Positions 51,640 through 60,316 of a DNA stretch of 64,000 nt are shown here, piece by piece; the first letter of the stretch is position 1; every line of letters begins with the position of its first letter. The DNA is taken from the NCBI RefSeq assembly GCF_000308615.1, contig NZ_BAGB01000068.1:186001-250000 (forward strand). Reading direction: 5' to 3'. The stretch comes from Nocardia jiangxiensis NBRC 101359 (GTDB lineage: Bacteria > Actinomycetota > Actinomycetes > Mycobacteriales > Mycobacteriaceae). The notes under the pieces were generated by a model that was given only the letters and a program-made list of their open reading frames with translations, was not told where the DNA came from and searched no databases. The translations under genes and the position numbers were made by a program.

Positions 51640-54213
51640 GTGAGCGCACAGGATCTGCCAATCGAACTTCGCCGTGCGTTGTCGGCGGTGGCCCGCATGC
51701 CGCGGCTACTGGTCGCTTCGGACTACGACGGGACACTCGCGCCCATCGTCAGCGACCCGACGAAAGCCTATCCCCATAGGGAGTCGGTGAGCGCCCTACG
51801 CGCGCTCGCCGGCCTGACCGCCACCACGGCGGCCGTCATCTCCGGCCGAGCCCTGCGAGATCTCGCGGCGCTGTCCCGGCTCCCGGTCGAGGTGCAGCTG
51901 ATCGGAAGCCACGGTTCGGAATTCGACGTGGGTTTCGTCCATGCCATCGATAACGACGCCCGCAAGCTACTGCAGGAGGTGCAGAACTCGCTGACCCGCA
52001 TCGCCCAGGACAATCCGGGCGTGTCGGTCGAGGTCAAACCGGCCAGCGTGGCGCTGCACGTGCGCAATGCCGCACCCGAGGTCGGCCGCCGCGCGCTGCA
52101 GCAGGCGAGCCAGGGGCCGGCCAGCTGGGTGGGCGTGCAGGTGACCGAGGGCAAATCGGTCATCGAACTGGCCGTCATCCAGACCGACAAGGGCGCCGCG
52201 CTGGACATCATCCGGCATCAGGAGGGCGCGTCGGCGGCGGTGTTCTTCGGCGACGACGTCACCGACGAGAAGGCGTTCGCGCGTCTGGCCGGGCCGGACG
52301 TCGGCATCAAGGTCGGCGACGGAACGAGCCGGGCCGGATATCGGGTCGCCAGTACCGAGGAGGTGTCCAAGGCCCTGGCGTTCCTGCTCGAGGAGCGCCG
52401 CACCTGGCTGGCCGGCGCTTCGGCCCCCCGAATCGAACGGCTGACCATGTTGGCCGGCCCCCGAGCGAAATCCCTGGTCACCCCCGACGGCACCGTCACC
52501 TGGCTGTGCCATCCCGAGCCGGATTCCGCGGCGGTGTTCGCGCATCTGCTCGGTGGACCCGAGGCCGGGCATTTCACCATCGTGCCCGAGCGACCTGGAC
52601 TGCCGCTGTCGCAGCGCTACATCGACGGCACCATGACCGTCGAAACCCGTTGGGCCAGTTTGCAGGTCGTGGACTACCTGCCGCACGACGTGGCGTCCGA
52701 GCGGACCGATCTGACCCGTGTCATCACCGGTGACGCCAAGGCCGTGGTCACCTTCGCGCCCCGTCCGGAATTCGGGCAGGTGCCGGTCACGCTGGTGCAG
52801 GAACCGTCCGGACTGCGGGTGCACGGCACGAACGACCCGATCGTGCTGCGTTCGCCGGGCGTGCAGTGGACGATCCTCGAGGAGGGCATCCACCACGTCG
52901 CCACCGCGGTCGTGGATCCCTCGCGCGGGCCGATCGTCCTGGAAATGCGCTGCGGCACCTCGGATCTCGCACCCGCGATGGCCAGCGAGCCGGACCGTCG
53001 CAGCGAGGCCGAGCGGTACTGGAAGGAATGGGCAGCGACGCTGGAGCTGCCGCCGCTGAAGCCGGATCTGATGAAGCGTTCGGCGCTGACCCTGCGCGGT
53101 CTGGTGCACGCGCCGTCCGGATCGATCATGGCCGCGGCCACCACCTCCCTGCCGGAGGACATCGGCGGCGTGCGCAACTGGGACTACCGCTACTGCTGGC
53201 TGCGCGATGCCTCGCTGACCGCGCACGCACTGGTGGCGTTGGGCTCGCTGACCGAGGCCGAGGACTTCCTGGCCTGGACGCACCGGGTGCTGGAGACGCT
53301 CGCCGGTCCCGAACGCCTGCACCCGCTGTACACGCTCTACGGCGAGACCCTGGGCCCCGAGGCGGTGCTGGATCAGCTGCCCGGTTATGCCGGATCCCGG
53401 CCGGTCCGGGTGGGTAACGCGGCCAATATGCAGGTGCAGCTGGACGTGTTCGGCCCGATCGTGGACCTCATCGCCGCCCTGGCCGACGCCCGTGGGCACA
53501 AGGGCATCCTCGACCCGGCCCAGGCCCTGCCCGACCGGGACTGGGAGCTGGTCACGGCGATGGTGTCCGCGGTGCGGCGGCGCTGGAGCGAACCCGATCA
53601 CGGCATCTGGGAGATCCGCGGCAACCCGCGGCACCACGTGTACTCGAAGGTGATGGGCTGGCTGACCGTGGACCGCGCGGTGCGACTGGCGACCAAGTTC
53701 GCGCGGCGGGCCGATCCGAGCTGGGCGGAGCTGCGCGACACCATCGCCGAAGAGGTGAGGGCCAAGGGCTGGAACGAGGAGGTGCAGTCCTACACCGCCG
53801 CCTACGACGGTTCGGACCTGGACGCCGCGACCCTGCACATCGGGTTGAGCGGGCTGATCGACCCGTCCGACCCGCGATTCGAGGCGACGGTCGTGGCGAC
53901 CGAGGCGGAACTGCGCAGCGGCTCGACGGTGTACCGGTACCACCACGACGACGGGCTGCCCGGCGGCGAGGGCGGATTCCATCTGTGCGCGGCCTGGCTG
54001 GTGGAGGCGTATCTGCTGATCGGCAGGCGGGCCGATGCGGAGGCGCTGTTCGCCCAGCTCGTCGACGTCGCGGGGCCCACGGGCCTGCTCAGCGAGGAGT
54101 ACGACCCGGTTGCCGAGCGATCCCTGGGCAATCACCCGCAGGCGTACAGCCATCTGGGGTTGCTGCGGTGTGCTCAGTTGCTGAGCCAGCCGGTTCCGGC
54201 GCTGGCGCAGTGA
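51640..54213 (+). CDS. trehalose-6-phosphate phosphatase fused to a GH15 glycosidase (trehalase-like)
   Basis: An 857-residue bifunctional protein. Residues 1-255 are an OtsB-type HAD phosphatase (VASDYDGTLAPIVSDP, VISGRALRDLAAL, VFFGDDVTDEKAF). Residues about 265-850 are a GH15 glucoamylase/trehalase-like domain (RNWDYRYCWLRDASLTAHALVALGS, IWEIRGNPRHHVYSKVMGWLTVDRAVRL, LLSEEYDPVAERSLGNHPQAYSHLGLL). It could make trehalose and then hydrolyse it, or the GH15 half may act on another alpha-glucoside. Such fusions are known in actinomycetes. GTG start at 51640; strong hairpin after the stop. Confidence 0.9.
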   Translation: MSAQDLPIELRRALSAVARMPRLLVASDYDGTLAPIVSDPTKAYPHRESVSALRALAGLTATTAAVISGRALRDLAALSRLPVEVQLIGSHGSEFDVGFVHAIDNDARKLLQEVQNSLTRIAQDNPGVSVEVKPASVALHVRNAAPEVGRRALQQASQGPASWVGVQVTEGKSVIELAVIQTDKGAALDIIRHQEGASAAVFFGDDVTDEKAFARLAGPDVGIKVGDGTSRAGYRVASTEEVSKALAFLLEERRTWLAGASAPRIERLTMLAGPRAKSLVTPDGTVTWLCHPEPDSAAVFAHLLGGPEAGHFTIVPERPGLPLSQRYIDGTMTVETRWASLQVVDYLPHDVASERTDLTRVITGDAKAVVTFAPRPEFGQVPVTLVQEPSGLRVHGTNDPIVLRSPGVQWTILEEGIHHVATAVVDPSRGPIVLEMRCGTSDLAPAMASEPDRRSEAERYWKEWAATLELPPLKPDLMKRSALTLRGLVHAPSGSIMAAATTSLPEDIGGVRNWDYRYCWLRDASLTAHALVALGSLTEAEDFLAWTHRVLETLAGPERLHPLYTLYGETLGPEAVLDQLPGYAGSRPVRVGNAANMQVQLDVFGPIVDLIAALADARGHKGILDPAQALPDRDWELVTAMVSAVRRRWSEPDHGIWEIRGNPRHHVYSKVMGWLTVDRAVRLATKFARRADPSWAELRDTIAEEVRAKGWNEEVQSYTAAYDGSDLDAATLHIGLSGLIDPSDPRFEATVVATEAELRSGSTVYRYHHDDGLPGGEGGFHLCAAWLVEAYLLIGRRADAEALFAQLVDVAGPTGLLSEEYDPVAERSLGNHPQAYSHLGLLRCAQLLSQPVPALAQ

Positions 54214-54237
54214 TGCGCTAGTCCGTACGAGATCCGT

Positions 54238-54270
54238 CGAACGGCCCGTCCGAATCGGACGGGCCGTTCG
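54238..54270 (+). terminator. strong intrinsic-type hairpin
   Basis: A perfect 15-bp stem (CGAACGGCCCGTCCG and its complement) with a three-base loop AAT, 24 bases after the trehalose gene stop. No clear U-run. Confidence 0.88.
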
Positions 54271-54354
54271 TGCGTCGGGACGATGAGTGCGCGGTGTCAC
54301 AGGGACGAATCGGACAGACGATACCGCCGGTTCTGGACACGTGAGCTACATTCA

Positions 54355-54373
54355 AATGGAAATCGTTTCCGTT
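54355..54373 (+). promoter_or_regulatory. probable Zur box upstream of znuA
   Basis: The imperfect palindrome AATGGAAATCGTTTCCGTT, 25 bp before the znuA start, has the A/T-rich two-fold symmetry of actinomycete Zur sites, and the context (zinc uptake operon) fits. Zn-Zur binding would repress the operon when zinc is sufficient. Confidence 0.65.
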
Positions 54374-54398
54374 ATCGGTAGTGCCAGGAGTACCCCGC

Positions 54399-55289
54399 GT
54401 GTCCAGAAATCTCACTGCTCGAGTTGCTGTCATCGCATTAGGGGTTGCCACCGCCGCAGCACTGACCGCATGCGGAACTTCGAAGCAGGGCTCCGGCAAA
54501 CCGTCCATCGTCGCCTCGACCAACGTCTGGGGTAGCGTCGCCGCCGCCGTCGCAGGTCCGGATGCCGAGGTCACCTCGCTCATCTCCAGCCCCACCGACG
54601 ATCCGCACTCGTACCAGACAACCCCCGTGGACGCCGCCAAGATCCAGGACGCCGACCTGGTCGTCTACAACGGCGGCGACTACGACGAATTCGCCGAGAA
54701 AGCCACCGAGGGGCGCAGCAAACCCACCATCGACGCGTTCGCGCTGCGTCCGGCCACATCGGCGAAGGACGACAACGAACACGTCTGGTACGACGTGCAG
54801 ACCGTCGGCGCGGTCGCGACCAAGATCGCCGCCGAACTCGGCGCCGTCGACAAACCGCACGCCCAGGCGTACACCGATCGCGCGATCCAGTTCGACTCCA
54901 AGTTGAAGAACATCAGCGCGATCACCGACCAGATCGCCACCGACCACGCCAAGGCCCCGGTCCTGCAGACCGAGCCGATCGCGCACTACCTCCTGCAAGC
55001 CGCCGACGCCGACGACCGCACCCCACGCCCCTTCGAGGAGGCCATCGAACAGGGCACCGATCCGGCCCCCGCCGATCTGGCGGCCGTGCGAGACCTGTTG
55101 AACGGCAAACAGGTTCGCGCCCTGGTCTACAACATCCAAACCGAGGACAAGACCACGCAGAACATCGCGGCCACCGCGAAGGCCGCCGGAATCCCCGTCG
55201 TGAACGTGACCGAAACCCTGCCGGAGGGCACCGACTATCTCGGCTGGCAGACCCGGAACGCCGAGGCCCTGGCCGCGGCCCTGAACTGA
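54399..55289 (+). CDS. znuA: zinc ABC transporter substrate-binding lipoprotein
   Basis: A 296-residue lipoprotein with signal peptide and lipobox LTAC (lipidated Cys near residue 24). The cluster-9 metal-binding fold has STNVWGSVAAAVAG, the histidine in DDPHSYQTTPVDAAKIQDADLVVYNGGDYDEF, NEHVWYDVQTV, QTEPIAHYLL, and the C-terminal VTETLPEGTDYLGW. It lacks the long His-rich loop of some ZnuA proteins, so manganese cannot be fully excluded. AGGAG lies eight bases before the GTG at 54399, preferred over GTG 54381. Confidence 0.9.
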   Translation: MSRNLTARVAVIALGVATAAALTACGTSKQGSGKPSIVASTNVWGSVAAAVAGPDAEVTSLISSPTDDPHSYQTTPVDAAKIQDADLVVYNGGDYDEFAEKATEGRSKPTIDAFALRPATSAKDDNEHVWYDVQTVGAVATKIAAELGAVDKPHAQAYTDRAIQFDSKLKNISAITDQIATDHAKAPVLQTEPIAHYLLQAADADDRTPRPFEEAIEQGTDPAPADLAAVRDLLNGKQVRALVYNIQTEDKTTQNIAATAKAAGIPVVNVTETLPEGTDYLGWQTRNAEALAAALN

Positions 55290-55300
55290 TCGGCAACACC

Positions 55301-56719
55301 ATGCCCACTCGCACCTCCCGCACGGCCGCCGAACCCGCTGCGCCGGAATCGGATTCGACCACCCCGGACGCATCCGGAAACGGCCTCGGACGAGTCGCCG
55401 AACCGATCGAGAAGTCGGCCGACGAGTTCGACGGCTCGACCGAATCGTCCGGCGCGACTTCGAGTTCCGATACTCCGCTCATCCCCGCGACCACCCTGGA
55501 CGCGGCGGACTGCCCCATCTGCGGGCCGACCGAGTCGCCGGACGCCGGGCCCCAGGCCGGCGCAGCGCCCGGCGAGCTGAACGGGACCTCCTCGACCGCA
55601 ACGGAATCCGATTCAGCCCAAAAGATCGACTCGACCGGGCAACCCGCTACGGGCAACGGCGCCGGAACCCCGGATGCCGAAGTCCGAGATTCCTCGAAGC
55701 GTGGTTCGACCACGTCTACACCCCATGCGCTGCACAAAATCCCCTCAGCAGCAACGGAATCCGGTGGGGTTCGGGAGAACAGCACGGCTGGTCCGGCAGG
55801 CGAGCCGAGAGGACCGGCCGCTGCGGCAGCCGACGATGTAGCCGAAAGTCCGGCTGTAGCTTCCGTCGCCTCCGAAAAGGACGATTCCGAGGCTCTGGCG
55901 GCTTCGGAAGCTACACGGGATCGCGGGCCGGTCGTGCGACTACGAGGGGCACGGTTGTCCTACGGAGAGCGAACCCTGTGGGACGGGCTGGATCTGGCGG
56001 TGGAGGCGGGGGAATTCATCGCGATTCTCGGGCCGAACGGGTCGGGGAAGACCTCGCTGTTGCGGATGCTGCTGGGGCAGGTCGCGCCGAGCGCGGGTGC
56101 GGTGGAGATCGCGGGAGTGCCTGCGCGGGTGGGTAATCCGCATATCGGCTATGTGCCGCAGCAGAAGACGATCGATGCGGGCGTCCGGTTGCGCGGGGTG
56201 GATCTGGTGGGGCTCGGCGTGGACGGGCATCGGTGGGGGCTGGGATGGCGCGGGCGCAAGGAGCGGCGGCGCCGGATCGCCGAGGCGGTGGCGCAGGTGG
56301 GCGCGCAACATTATGCGCACGCGCCGCTGGAATCGATGTCCGGCGGTGAGCAGCAGCGGCTGCGGGTGGCGCAGGCACTGGTCGGCGATCCGCGGGTGTT
56401 GCTGTGCGACGAGCCGCTGCTGAGTCTGGACATGGCCAATCAGCGACTGGTGGCCGAACTGATCGACGCGCGGCGGCGCAGCCACGACACCGCGGTGCTG
56501 TTCGTGACACATGAGATCAATCCCGTACTGCCGCTGGTGGATCGGGTGTTGTATCTGGTCGACGGCAAGTTCCGGATCGGGACGCCGGACGAGGTGATGA
56601 CCTCCGAGGTGCTCTCGGAGCTGTACCGCACCGAAGTCGATGTGTTGCGAGTACGCGGACGACTGGTCGTCGTCGGCACCGGAGACACCATGGACGCACT
56701 CGGCGGGGAGCACCGATGA
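55301..56719 (+). CDS. znuC: zinc ABC transporter ATPase with long disordered N-terminal extension
   Basis: A 472-residue protein, about twice the family norm. Residues 212-450 are a normal ABC ATPase: Walker A LGPNGSGKTSLLR, signature SGGEQQRLRVAQAL, Walker B VLLCDEPLLSLD, H-loop VTHE. The first 210 residues are Ala/Ser/Glu/Asp-rich and disordered, with a lone CPIC pair near residue 72. This extension keeps G/C third positions and has no stops, so it appears to be translated, but the start has no ribosome binding site; a GTG near 55935 would give a normal-length ATPase. It is 11 bases after znuA and overlaps znuB. Confidence 0.88.
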   Translation: MPTRTSRTAAEPAAPESDSTTPDASGNGLGRVAEPIEKSADEFDGSTESSGATSSSDTPLIPATTLDAADCPICGPTESPDAGPQAGAAPGELNGTSSTATESDSAQKIDSTGQPATGNGAGTPDAEVRDSSKRGSTTSTPHALHKIPSAATESGGVRENSTAGPAGEPRGPAAAAADDVAESPAVASVASEKDDSEALAASEATRDRGPVVRLRGARLSYGERTLWDGLDLAVEAGEFIAILGPNGSGKTSLLRMLLGQVAPSAGAVEIAGVPARVGNPHIGYVPQQKTIDAGVRLRGVDLVGLGVDGHRWGLGWRGRKERRRRIAEAVAQVGAQHYAHAPLESMSGGEQQRLRVAQALVGDPRVLLCDEPLLSLDMANQRLVAELIDARRRSHDTAVLFVTHEINPVLPLVDRVLYLVDGKFRIGTPDEVMTSEVLSELYRTEVDVLRVRGRLVVVGTGDTMDALGGEHR

Positions 56720-57639
56720 ACGAGAAGCTCACCGACATCTTCACCAAACTGCTCGACTTCCACACCACCGCCGATCTGCTGTACTACGACTTCGTGCAGC
56801 AGGCGGTGCTGGCCGCGGCGCTGCTGGGCCTGCTGGCCGGTGCGATCGGTCCGCTCATCGTGAGCCGGCAGATGTCCTTCGCGGTGCACGGCACCAGCGA
56901 ACTGTCCCTGACCGGTGCGGCGGCGGCGCTGCTGGCCGGAATCGGGGTGGGCGCGGGCGCGATCATCGGCTCGGTGGTCGCGGCCGTGATGTTCGGCCTG
57001 CTCGGATCACGTGCGCGCGAACGCGATTCGGTGATCGCGGTGGTGCTCTCGTTCGGGCTCGGGCTCTCGGTGCTGTTCCTGTGGCTGGGGCCCACCCGCG
57101 CCGGATCGAAGTTCTCGCTGCTCACCGGGCAGGTGGTCAGCGTCGGCAACAACGGGCTCACCCTGCTGTCGGTCTGCACCGCCGGTGTTCTGGTAGTACT
57201 CGCATTCATCTACCGCCCACTGCTTTTCGCCAGCACCGACCCGGAAGTGGCGGTCGCCCGCGGCGTCCCGGTACGGGCGCTGTCGGTGGTCTTCGCGGTA
57301 CTGCTGGGCGTCACCGCCGCATTCGGCGTCCAGATCGTCGGCGCACTACTGGTCCTGTCCCTGCTGATCACCCCCGCGGCAGCCGCCGCCCAACTGACCG
57401 CGAGTCCGCTGCGCGCCGCGATCCTGTCCATCGTCTTCGCCGAACTCGCCGCAGTCGGCGGCATCATCGCGTCGCTGGCTCCGGGAGTCCCGGTGTCGAC
57501 GTTCGTCACCACCATCTCCTTCGCCATCTACCTGATCTGCCGAGCCGTCTCGCCGCGTCTCGACTCCGGTCGACGCAGACGAATTCAGGCCCCCACCGCG
57601 ACTCCCGCGCCGATCGAGGCGAGCGTCACTTCGAGCTGA
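56716..57639 (+). CDS. znuB: zinc ABC transporter permease
   Basis: A 307-residue permease of the ABC-3 family with eight or nine transmembrane helices (AVLAAALLGLLAGAIGPLIVSRQMSFAVHGTSELSLTGAAAALLAG; VGALLVLSLLITPAAAAAQL). The SFAVHGTSELSLTGAA region corresponds to the ATPase-coupling segment. ATGA overlap with the ATPase gene. It completes the znuACB operon. Confidence 0.92.
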   Translation: MNEKLTDIFTKLLDFHTTADLLYYDFVQQAVLAAALLGLLAGAIGPLIVSRQMSFAVHGTSELSLTGAAAALLAGIGVGAGAIIGSVVAAVMFGLLGSRARERDSVIAVVLSFGLGLSVLFLWLGPTRAGSKFSLLTGQVVSVGNNGLTLLSVCTAGVLVVLAFIYRPLLFASTDPEVAVARGVPVRALSVVFAVLLGVTAAFGVQIVGALLVLSLLITPAAAAAQLTASPLRAAILSIVFAELAAVGGIIASLAPGVPVSTFVTTISFAIYLICRAVSPRLDSGRRRRIQAPTATPAPIEASVTSS

Positions 57640-57712
57640 GTCGACCCCGTCCGGACACTCGGCGCACGCGGCCGGTTGCCCTGCGGCGCAGCCATTCCCC
57701 GAGACGCGCCGA

Positions 57713-58588
57713 TCAGCTCCCGGCTTCTCCCGCCAGTGCGAACAGGCCGTCCGGGGTCTGTTCCACGAGACCGTCGGTGAGCAGGGAGTCCAGGGCACGG
57801 GCGCGCTGGCCGGGATCGCGGGTCCAGGCCAGGTCGAGGGCGACACGTTCGACGGGGCCGGAGGCTCCGCGCAGGACGTCCAGCAGTCGACCGCGGGCCT
57901 GACGGTCGGTGCCGTCGTATTTCTGCGTGCGCCGCACCACATCCGAGGCGGGACGTCCGGCCGCGAGCCAGGCGCAGCGCGGCAGCGGGCACAGGTCACA
58001 GTCGGGAGTGCGGGCGGTGCACACCACCGCGCCCAATTCCATCAACGCCGCGGAAAACACTGCGGCACGGTCGATTCGGACCGGAAGCAGCTCCTCGGTC
58101 TCGACCAGATCGCGGGCCGCGGGATTGCCCGCCTCGGCCCGGCCGTGCACCGCACGCGCGACGACCCGGCGAACGTTGGTGTCCACCACCGGAACTCGCT
58201 GCCCGTAGGCGAAACATGCCACGGCCCGCGCGGTGTACGCGCCGATCCCCGGCAGGCCGAGCAGCACGTCGACATCGCCGGGCACCTCGTCACCGTGTTC
58301 GGCGGCCAACACCCGCGAACATTCGTGCAACCGCAGCGCGCGCCGCGGATATCCCAGTTTTCCCCAGGCGCGCAACACCTCCCCGGGCGAGGCCGCCGCC
58401 ATCGCCGACGGCACCGGCCAGCGCGCCACCCACTCCCGCCATATCGGCTCCACCCGAACCACCGGCGTCTGCTGCAACATGATCTCGCTCATCAGGATCT
58501 GCCACGCCGAGACTCCCGGGCGCCGCCACGGCAGATCCCGCGCCGTCTCCCCGTACCAGTCGATCAGCACATCGGAGTCGATACTCAC
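57713..58588 (-). CDS. mutY: A/G-specific adenine glycosylase MutY
   Basis: A 291-residue HhH-GPD base excision enzyme that removes adenine opposite 8-oxoguanine. Catalytic Glu is in MSEIMLQQTPV, the helix-hairpin-helix is LLGLPGIGAYTARAVACFAYG, the catalytic Asp is in VVDTNVRRVVAR, and four cysteines (CTARTPDCDLCPLPRC) hold the 4Fe-4S cluster. The GTG at 58588 gives the usual length; the open frame to 58798 adds non-homologous sequence. The next-door carbonic anhydrase and disA/radA reproduce the mycobacterial order. Confidence 0.93.
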   Translation of the reverse strand: MSIDSDVLIDWYGETARDLPWRRPGVSAWQILMSEIMLQQTPVVRVEPIWREWVARWPVPSAMAAASPGEVLRAWGKLGYPRRALRLHECSRVLAAEHGDEVPGDVDVLLGLPGIGAYTARAVACFAYGQRVPVVDTNVRRVVARAVHGRAEAGNPAARDLVETEELLPVRIDRAAVFSAALMELGAVVCTARTPDCDLCPLPRCAWLAAGRPASDVVRRTQKYDGTDRQARGRLLDVLRGASGPVERVALDLAWTRDPGQRARALDSLLTDGLVEQTPDGLFALAGEAGS

Positions 58589-58888
58589 CCACACACCCCC
58601 GATGTCCACCCACGGCGCCCGGCCTCGACACTTCCCGGATCCACCGCCCACACGAGCGAATTCAGCTGCCGAACCATCACACAGCCATGATTCACCCCCC
58701 GGTCTGCGCCACCCGCACCCGGTCCGTTCGGTTGCGGACATCGCGGCGGGATGCCGCTGCCACCCACCGAGATCACAGGGCAACGCCGATGCCCTCACAA
58801 TCGGCCCGGACGGTATCTACGCAGACATTTGCCGGGATGTAACCATGCGGACTGGCCGGTAACCGCAAGCGCATGGAAAATGGGACGC
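58589..58888. other. divergent gap between mutY and carbonic anhydrase (300 bp)
   Basis: It holds the promoters of both genes. No supported coding frame, repeat or hairpin of note. Confidence 0.5.
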
Positions 58889-59512
58889 ATGCCTCAAACC
58901 AACCCGATCACCGCCTGGAAGACCCTCCGTGAGGGCAACGACAGGTTCGTCAGCGGTAACCTGCAGCACCCCGGTCAGGGGAGCGCGGACCGGGCCAAAC
59001 TCGTGCACGGTCAGCAGCCGGCGGCGATCCTGTTCGGGTGCGGCGACTCCCGCGTGGCCGCCGAAATCATCTTCGACCAGGGCCTCGGCGATATGTTCGT
59101 GGTCCGCACCGCAGGGCATGTGCTGGACGACTCGGTCCTCGGATCCATCGAATACGGCGTGGAGATCCTGAACGTACCGCTGATCGTGGTGCTCGGGCAC
59201 GACAGTTGCGGCGCGGTCGCCGCCACCATCAACGCGCTCGACGGCGGCGACGTCCCCGGCGGTTTCATCCGCAGCCTCGTCGAACGAGTCACCCCCTCCA
59301 TCCTGCTCGGCCGCCGCGAGGGCCTGACCGGCGTGGACGAGCTCGAGGCCCGGCACGTCGTGGAAACGAGCCGACTGCTCATGCAGCGCTCGATGATCAT
59401 CTCCCAGCGCGTCGCCACCGGTCAGTGCGCGATCGCCTCGGTGACCTACAAACTCGCCGACGGCCGGGCCCACCTGCACCGTTCGGTGGGCAACATCGGC
59501 GAAACGGTCTGA
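58889..59512 (+). CDS. beta-carbonic anhydrase
   Basis: A 207-residue zinc enzyme interconverting CO2 and bicarbonate. Zinc ligands are Cys in FGCGDSRVAAEIIFDQG and His/Cys in VVLGHDSCGAV, with the Asp-Arg dyad in GDSR. The N-terminus MPQTNPITAWKTLREGNDRFVSG follows M. tuberculosis Rv3588c, which supports the ATG at 58889 over 58880. All catalytic residues are present. Confidence 0.95.
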   Translation: MPQTNPITAWKTLREGNDRFVSGNLQHPGQGSADRAKLVHGQQPAAILFGCGDSRVAAEIIFDQGLGDMFVVRTAGHVLDDSVLGSIEYGVEILNVPLIVVLGHDSCGAVAATINALDGGDVPGGFIRSLVERVTPSILLGRREGLTGVDELEARHVVETSRLLMQRSMIISQRVATGQCAIASVTYKLADGRAHLHRSVGNIGETV

Positions 59513-59618
59513 ACCGGCCGTAGATCCGGCGAAATGTACCCGGTTCCACAGCTGTTCCATACCGACACGCCGCGCAGCTGAGCGGCGGGTCACCCGATGG
59601 TGCCCTTACCGTGGTGTC

Positions 59619-60305
59619 GTGCTGGAACCGACTGGACCACTGCCGCCGGAGATCTACTGGCGTCGTCGCGTGTTCGCCATCGGCGCGATCGTGATCGCGC
59701 TGGCGCTGGTCATCTGGCTGGCGATCATGCTGTTGCACGGCGGCGGCTCGTCGGGCTCGACGGCCGCCGCGACGTCCACCTCCGCGAACGCCGCGGGGCC
59801 CGCGGCCGGTTCGGCGACGACCACTCCCGCGGCGACGTCCACCCCCGACGCGGCGGCCTCGGCCAGCGCGACGCCGTCGGGCACGGTGAACGCCACCGCG
59901 GCCAGCGCACCCGCCGCCTGCCCGGATCAATCACTGGCAGTGAAGGTGACCGTCGGGCAGCCGAGTTACAAGGCGGGTGACAAGCCGGTGTTCGGGATCG
60001 TCATCACCAATATCTCGACCATGGCCTGCTCCCGCGATATGGGCTCGGGTCTGCAGCAGGTCTCGGTGCAATCCCTCGACGGCCAGCGCCGCCTGTGGAC
60101 CAGTACCGATTGCGATCAGGGCGGCCAGCCCGACGTGCGCACTCTCAACGGCGGTCAGCAGGCGGCCTTCACCCTCACCTGGTCCGGCACCACCTCCCAG
60201 CCCAACTGCGCGGGCGACCGCGTCCCCGTCCCGGCGGGCGCCTACGCCGTCAGCGCCCAGTTCGGTTCCGTCCGCAGCTCCCCCGAGACGTTCAACATCT
60301 CCTGA
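59619..60305 (+). CDS. membrane-anchored secreted protein, Rv3587c-like
   Basis: A 228-residue protein with a cytoplasmic tail of about 17 residues, one transmembrane helix (residues 18-43, FAIGAIVIALALVIWLAIMLL), a low-complexity Ala/Ser/Thr linker (45-100), and an extracytoplasmic beta-sandwich-like domain with four cysteines (ACPDQSLAVKVTV, NISTMACSRDMGSGLQQVSV, STDCDQGG, QPNCAGDRVPVPAGAY). Position beside disA and carbonic anhydrase matches Rv3587c. Function unknown. It converges on disA, 11 bases apart. Confidence 0.85.
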   Translation: MLEPTGPLPPEIYWRRRVFAIGAIVIALALVIWLAIMLLHGGGSSGSTAAATSTSANAAGPAAGSATTTPAATSTPDAAASASATPSGTVNATAASAPAACPDQSLAVKVTVGQPSYKAGDKPVFGIVITNISTMACSRDMGSGLQQVSVQSLDGQRRLWTSTDCDQGGQPDVRTLNGGQQAAFTLTWSGTTSQPNCAGDRVPVPAGAYAVSAQFGSVRSSPETFNIS

Positions 60306-60316
60306 TGCGATTCGGC

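Noticed and set aside
58751..58888. Longer carbonic anhydrase from an upstream start
   Set aside because: The 46 extra codons have no similarity to beta-carbonic anhydrases, whereas MPQTNP at 58889 matches the mycobacterial N-terminus.
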